NCBI GenBank assembly: GCA_002454505.1
Contig: DKJA01000156.1
Span: 1 to 34,380 of the forward strand
Source: Oxalobacteraceae bacterium UBA6704
Lineage (GTDB): Bacteria; Pseudomonadota; Gammaproteobacteria; Burkholderiales; Burkholderiaceae_D
Reading direction: 5' to 3'
DNA: 34,380 bases
Made by a program: the position numbers and the translations under genes. The notes beneath the pieces are model-generated. The model saw only the letters and a program-made list of their open reading frames with translations. It searched no databases and was not told where the DNA came from. This document shows, piece after piece, positions 31,934-34,380 of this stretch (positions are counted from its first letter, which is position 1; the number at the start of each line of letters is the position of its first letter).

Positions 31934-34380
31934 ATGAAAACAGCGCTATTTGCGATCTTCTTTACAGCAATACATTTATCCTCAGTATCTGCAGCAACCA
32001 CCACGGTACTCGAAGGGAAGTATATCGGCGGCGCCTATGTCGAAGGATGCGATCCCTTGCCGGAACCAGTCGATCAGATGGACGTGCGCCATGACTATCG
32101 GCGAATCGAGCCGCGGCATTGCACCGAAGTTGTGGTCAGAAATCCTGTATTTGTAGCGACAGTTCCGTCTTACGCAGACCTGGGAGCGAACATGACGTTG
32201 TCGTTGACGCCGCCCAGCGGGCCAGTCCAGACAATCACGTTCAAGGGGGCTCGCCTCGTTCTGCCGGATGCCAACGCCTTGACCATGCAAGGCCTTTACA
32301 AATGGTCCGTTACCTACAAGAAGCGCGGGGAGAACCGCTTCGCAACGACTGCGGAAAGAACTTTTTTATTCCGCAATGCCACGCTGCCGCCTGTCCCATC
32401 GGCGGTAAAAGTCAGAGAATCGATAGCGGGCTCTTCCGGCGGGGGCGAGCGGGCTCGTCCCCGTCTGGCCCCGCGGACGGCGGCTGGACAACCTATGAGC
32501 GGCAGCAATTTCAGGGCGATGATATCCGCGACGGAGTTGCGTGGCTCTTTCGAAGCTCGGCTGGCACACGCCGAGAAGTGGCTGGACGAGGCGGAAGAGT
32601 CCTATCCTGTCACGGAACCGTTGTCGGCGGACGACGCAGGGGGCGAAGCGTACTGGCAATATGAGGCAGTCCAGGATCTTGCGCTGGCGGCTTATGTAAA
32701 CGAAGGCAGCGCAAGGCAGCCCTACGTGGATGAAGCGATTCGCCGCCTCATTCGCCTCGCTGCCTGGAATACCGGTATTGAAGCGACGTCGAGTGAGCTG
32801 AGCAACGACCAGGCGAACCGCAGCATCTATTACACGCTTGGCCTCGGACTCGATATGTTTTACGGCGATCTGGATGACGACCAGAAGGATGTGTTGCTGA
32901 TTGCTTTGAAGGCCCGTCTGTCGGCAGCACTGGCGCACATGGATACGGGAATGCCGCTGGGTGGTGGACTCAGCCGTCCGAGCCTCGTCGAACTGCCCTA
33001 TGAGTCGCACCTTCTGACGGCAGCGCTGGTGGCAACGGATACGATCATGTTTGCTACCGGCGCACGAGGCAAAAACGAACAGTTCGAAGCGGCGAATGCC
33101 GGACAGTTGCTGCAGGACGCCTGGACCCGCGTCGTGACGACGATCGGCACATGGGGCGGCGGTACAGACAGCGCATACGGCAACGGTGTTTATTATGGCT
33201 GGATGACGCTCGACTGGTACGGCCGCTCGCTGGCCAACTATCTGATTATGTCCGGAGAGAATCTCACGAAACTGCCTGCGCTGAACAGCTTCCACAATAA
33301 TTTTCTGGCCTTTACCTCACGTGACGTCAATGCCCGTTTGATGAGCCCGTTCGGTGACGACGCCGAAAACAGGGATATTTTCAAGTGGAGCGGATTTACC
33401 TATTACCGCCTGTATGCCCTGGTGTCAGGCAAGAAGATCGACGAATGGTATTACCAGCCTTCGCTGGCGGGCCACACCGCGGCGCTGCTGCCGATACAGA
33501 CGTACTTTCTGCGTGCCGTCAAAGCCCCTGCAGAACTGGAAGAACAGCTGCCGCCGGACGATTACCTGTTCGAAGACGCCGGGACCGTCGCCATGCACAG
33601 CAGTGTCTTGAGTCCCACGAGATCCAGCCTGTATTTCCGGTCCAGCCGCCTTGGCAGCTATAGCCATAATCATGCCGATAACAATGCCTTCACCTTCGTT
33701 TCAAAAGGGCGGGATATTTTTGTCTCCGGTGGCTGGTACAACGAATTCTGGGATGCCCTGCACGCCAACTATACGCGGCCGACACGCTTCAAGAACGCGC
33801 TGACCTACTGCGATACGGCACCGACAACGCGGTTGTATACCTGTGCAGGCATGGGACAAAGCGAGCCAAGCGTCGTCGCAACCTCGCCCGGCGCGCCGCT
33901 CAGTACGTTGCGGACACCAGGCAAGCTGGTCAACTATTTCGTCGGTCCCGCCGGCGGCTGGTCGGTCGTGACCGGCGATGCGACCAAGGCCTACAGCGGT
34001 TACGTCAGCGGAAACTGGCAGCCAATGCTGGAAAATGCGGTCAGGTCCGTTGCTTACAACCGGAGCCGCGGCATCGTCGTCATTTACGACTGGGCGAACA
34101 GCGCGACACCCCGTTATTGGCAGCAAAATTTTCAAACACTCGTGGCGCCCGTCGAAAATCCTCTGTCGGATCGGCGACTGAGCATTCAGCCGGTGAAGGA
34201 TGTCATCGGGGAGGCTGGGCCGGTCAGCAACGGCGCTCCGGTATGCATGCGGTTCCATGGCCTGGACGGAAAGTTCGTTACGCAGCCGATGACCGAAATC
34301 ACGGCATTGGCGAATCAAATGGCACCTGCCCAATTCCACACGACTTATACGGTCCTGACGCCAGCCAGTCAGAATGTATC
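31934..34380 (+). CDS. Heparinase II/III-family polysaccharide lyase, 3' end outside window
   Basis: At least 815 codons are open from ATG at 31934 to the right edge. The first ~20 residues form a signal peptide (MKTALFAIFFTAIHLSSVSA). After an N-terminal domain and a Ser/Gly/Pro-rich linker (about 155-185) comes a helical toroid-like region (about 195-540). It is followed by the heparinase II/III beta-sheet domain, with His578 and His580 in SHNHADNN, the family's conserved pattern. Such secreted or periplasmic lyases cleave uronic-acid-containing polysaccharides by beta-elimination. The substrate is not readable. The C-terminus lies beyond the window. Confidence 0.8.
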   Translation, partial: MKTALFAIFFTAIHLSSVSAATTTVLEGKYIGGAYVEGCDPLPEPVDQMDVRHDYRRIEPRHCTEVVVRNPVFVATVPSYADLGANMTLSLTPPSGPVQTITFKGARLVLPDANALTMQGLYKWSVTYKKRGENRFATTAERTFLFRNATLPPVPSAVKVRESIAGSSGGGERARPRLAPRTAAGQPMSGSNFRAMISATELRGSFEARLAHAEKWLDEAEESYPVTEPLSADDAGGEAYWQYEAVQDLALAAYVNEGSARQPYVDEAIRRLIRLAAWNTGIEATSSELSNDQANRSIYYTLGLGLDMFYGDLDDDQKDVLLIALKARLSAALAHMDTGMPLGGGLSRPSLVELPYESHLLTAALVATDTIMFATGARGKNEQFEAANAGQLLQDAWTRVVTTIGTWGGGTDSAYGNGVYYGWMTLDWYGRSLANYLIMSGENLTKLPALNSFHNNFLAFTSRDVNARLMSPFGDDAENRDIFKWSGFTYYRLYALVSGKKIDEWYYQPSLAGHTAALLPIQTYFLRAVKAPAELEEQLPPDDYLFEDAGTVAMHSSVLSPTRSSLYFRSSRLGSYSHNHADNNAFTFVSKGRDIFVSGGWYNEFWDALHANYTRPTRFKNALTYCDTAPTTRLYTCAGMGQSEPSVVATSPGAPLSTLRTPGKLVNYFVGPAGGWSVVTGDATKAYSGYVSGNWQPMLENAVRSVAYNRSRGIVVIYDWANSATPRYWQQNFQTLVAPVENPLSDRRLSIQPVKDVIGEAGPVSNGAPVCMRFHGLDGKFVTQPMTEITALANQMAPAQFHTTYTVLTPASQNV

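Overview
The window looks like a piece of chromosome from a GC-rich betaproteobacterium of the Oxalobacteraceae type (Massilia, Duganella or a relative). This is an inference from the mix of genes: a betaproteobacterial aminopeptidase N and class I fructose-bisphosphatase, a PEP-CTERM exported protein, LysR-rich regulation and GGGGACAGTCCC-type palindromes. No 16S gene or taxonomic marker is present.

Layout. (1) 1-1151: a DUF4136-type lipoprotein gene on the minus strand. Downstream of it are at least two extra copies of its last ~43 codons, separated by three long inverted repeats. (2) 1355-5016: pepN and fbp, chromosomal housekeeping genes on the plus strand. (3) 5218-5293: tRNA-Thr(CGT), the thrW-type tRNA often used by P4-like integrases, followed by a terminator and a frameshifted P4-type integrase remnant (5465-5876). 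(4) 6554-23004: a genomic island, visibly less GC-rich than its flanks, that carries a DNA phosphorothioation-type defence locus. A plus-strand operon encodes the restriction-like module sspFGH (P-loop ATPase, partner, 1808-residue FtsK/HerA-like translocase with an embedded PD-(D/E)XK-like motif). Two small genes follow it, a four-helix membrane protein and a nucleoside 2-deoxyribosyltransferase-like protein. A convergent minus-strand operon encodes the modification module sspBCD (DUF4007, large ATPase, DndC-like PAPS-reductase-fold sulfurtransferase) plus a fourth, translationally coupled gene with a HEPN-like RNHxxH motif. The cysteine desulfurase SspA and the effector SspE are absent. A degenerate copy of the tRNA 3' end at 23147-23164 may mark the far end of the island.

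(5) 23410-26363: a LysR regulator divergent from an SDR protein (with substituted catalytic residues) and an Old Yellow Enzyme-type reductase. (6) 26484-29828: an orphan LuxR-type response regulator with a degenerate receiver, a second LysR regulator, a substrate-binding-protein-like gene without a signal peptide, and a limonene-epoxide-hydrolase-like enzyme with its catalytic residues intact. (7) 29829-34380: an AT-rich gap, a PEP-CTERM protein, an orphan type IV pilin-like protein and the 5' part of a secreted heparinase II/III-family polysaccharide lyase that runs off the window.

How the parts work together. SspBCD probably places sulfur in the backbone of host DNA, and SspFGH probably attacks DNA lacking the mark. 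The membrane, NDT-like and HEPN-like genes sit inside the same overlapping transcription units and are the least explained and most interesting parts. The flanking genes are ordinary chromosomal accessory metabolism and export functions.
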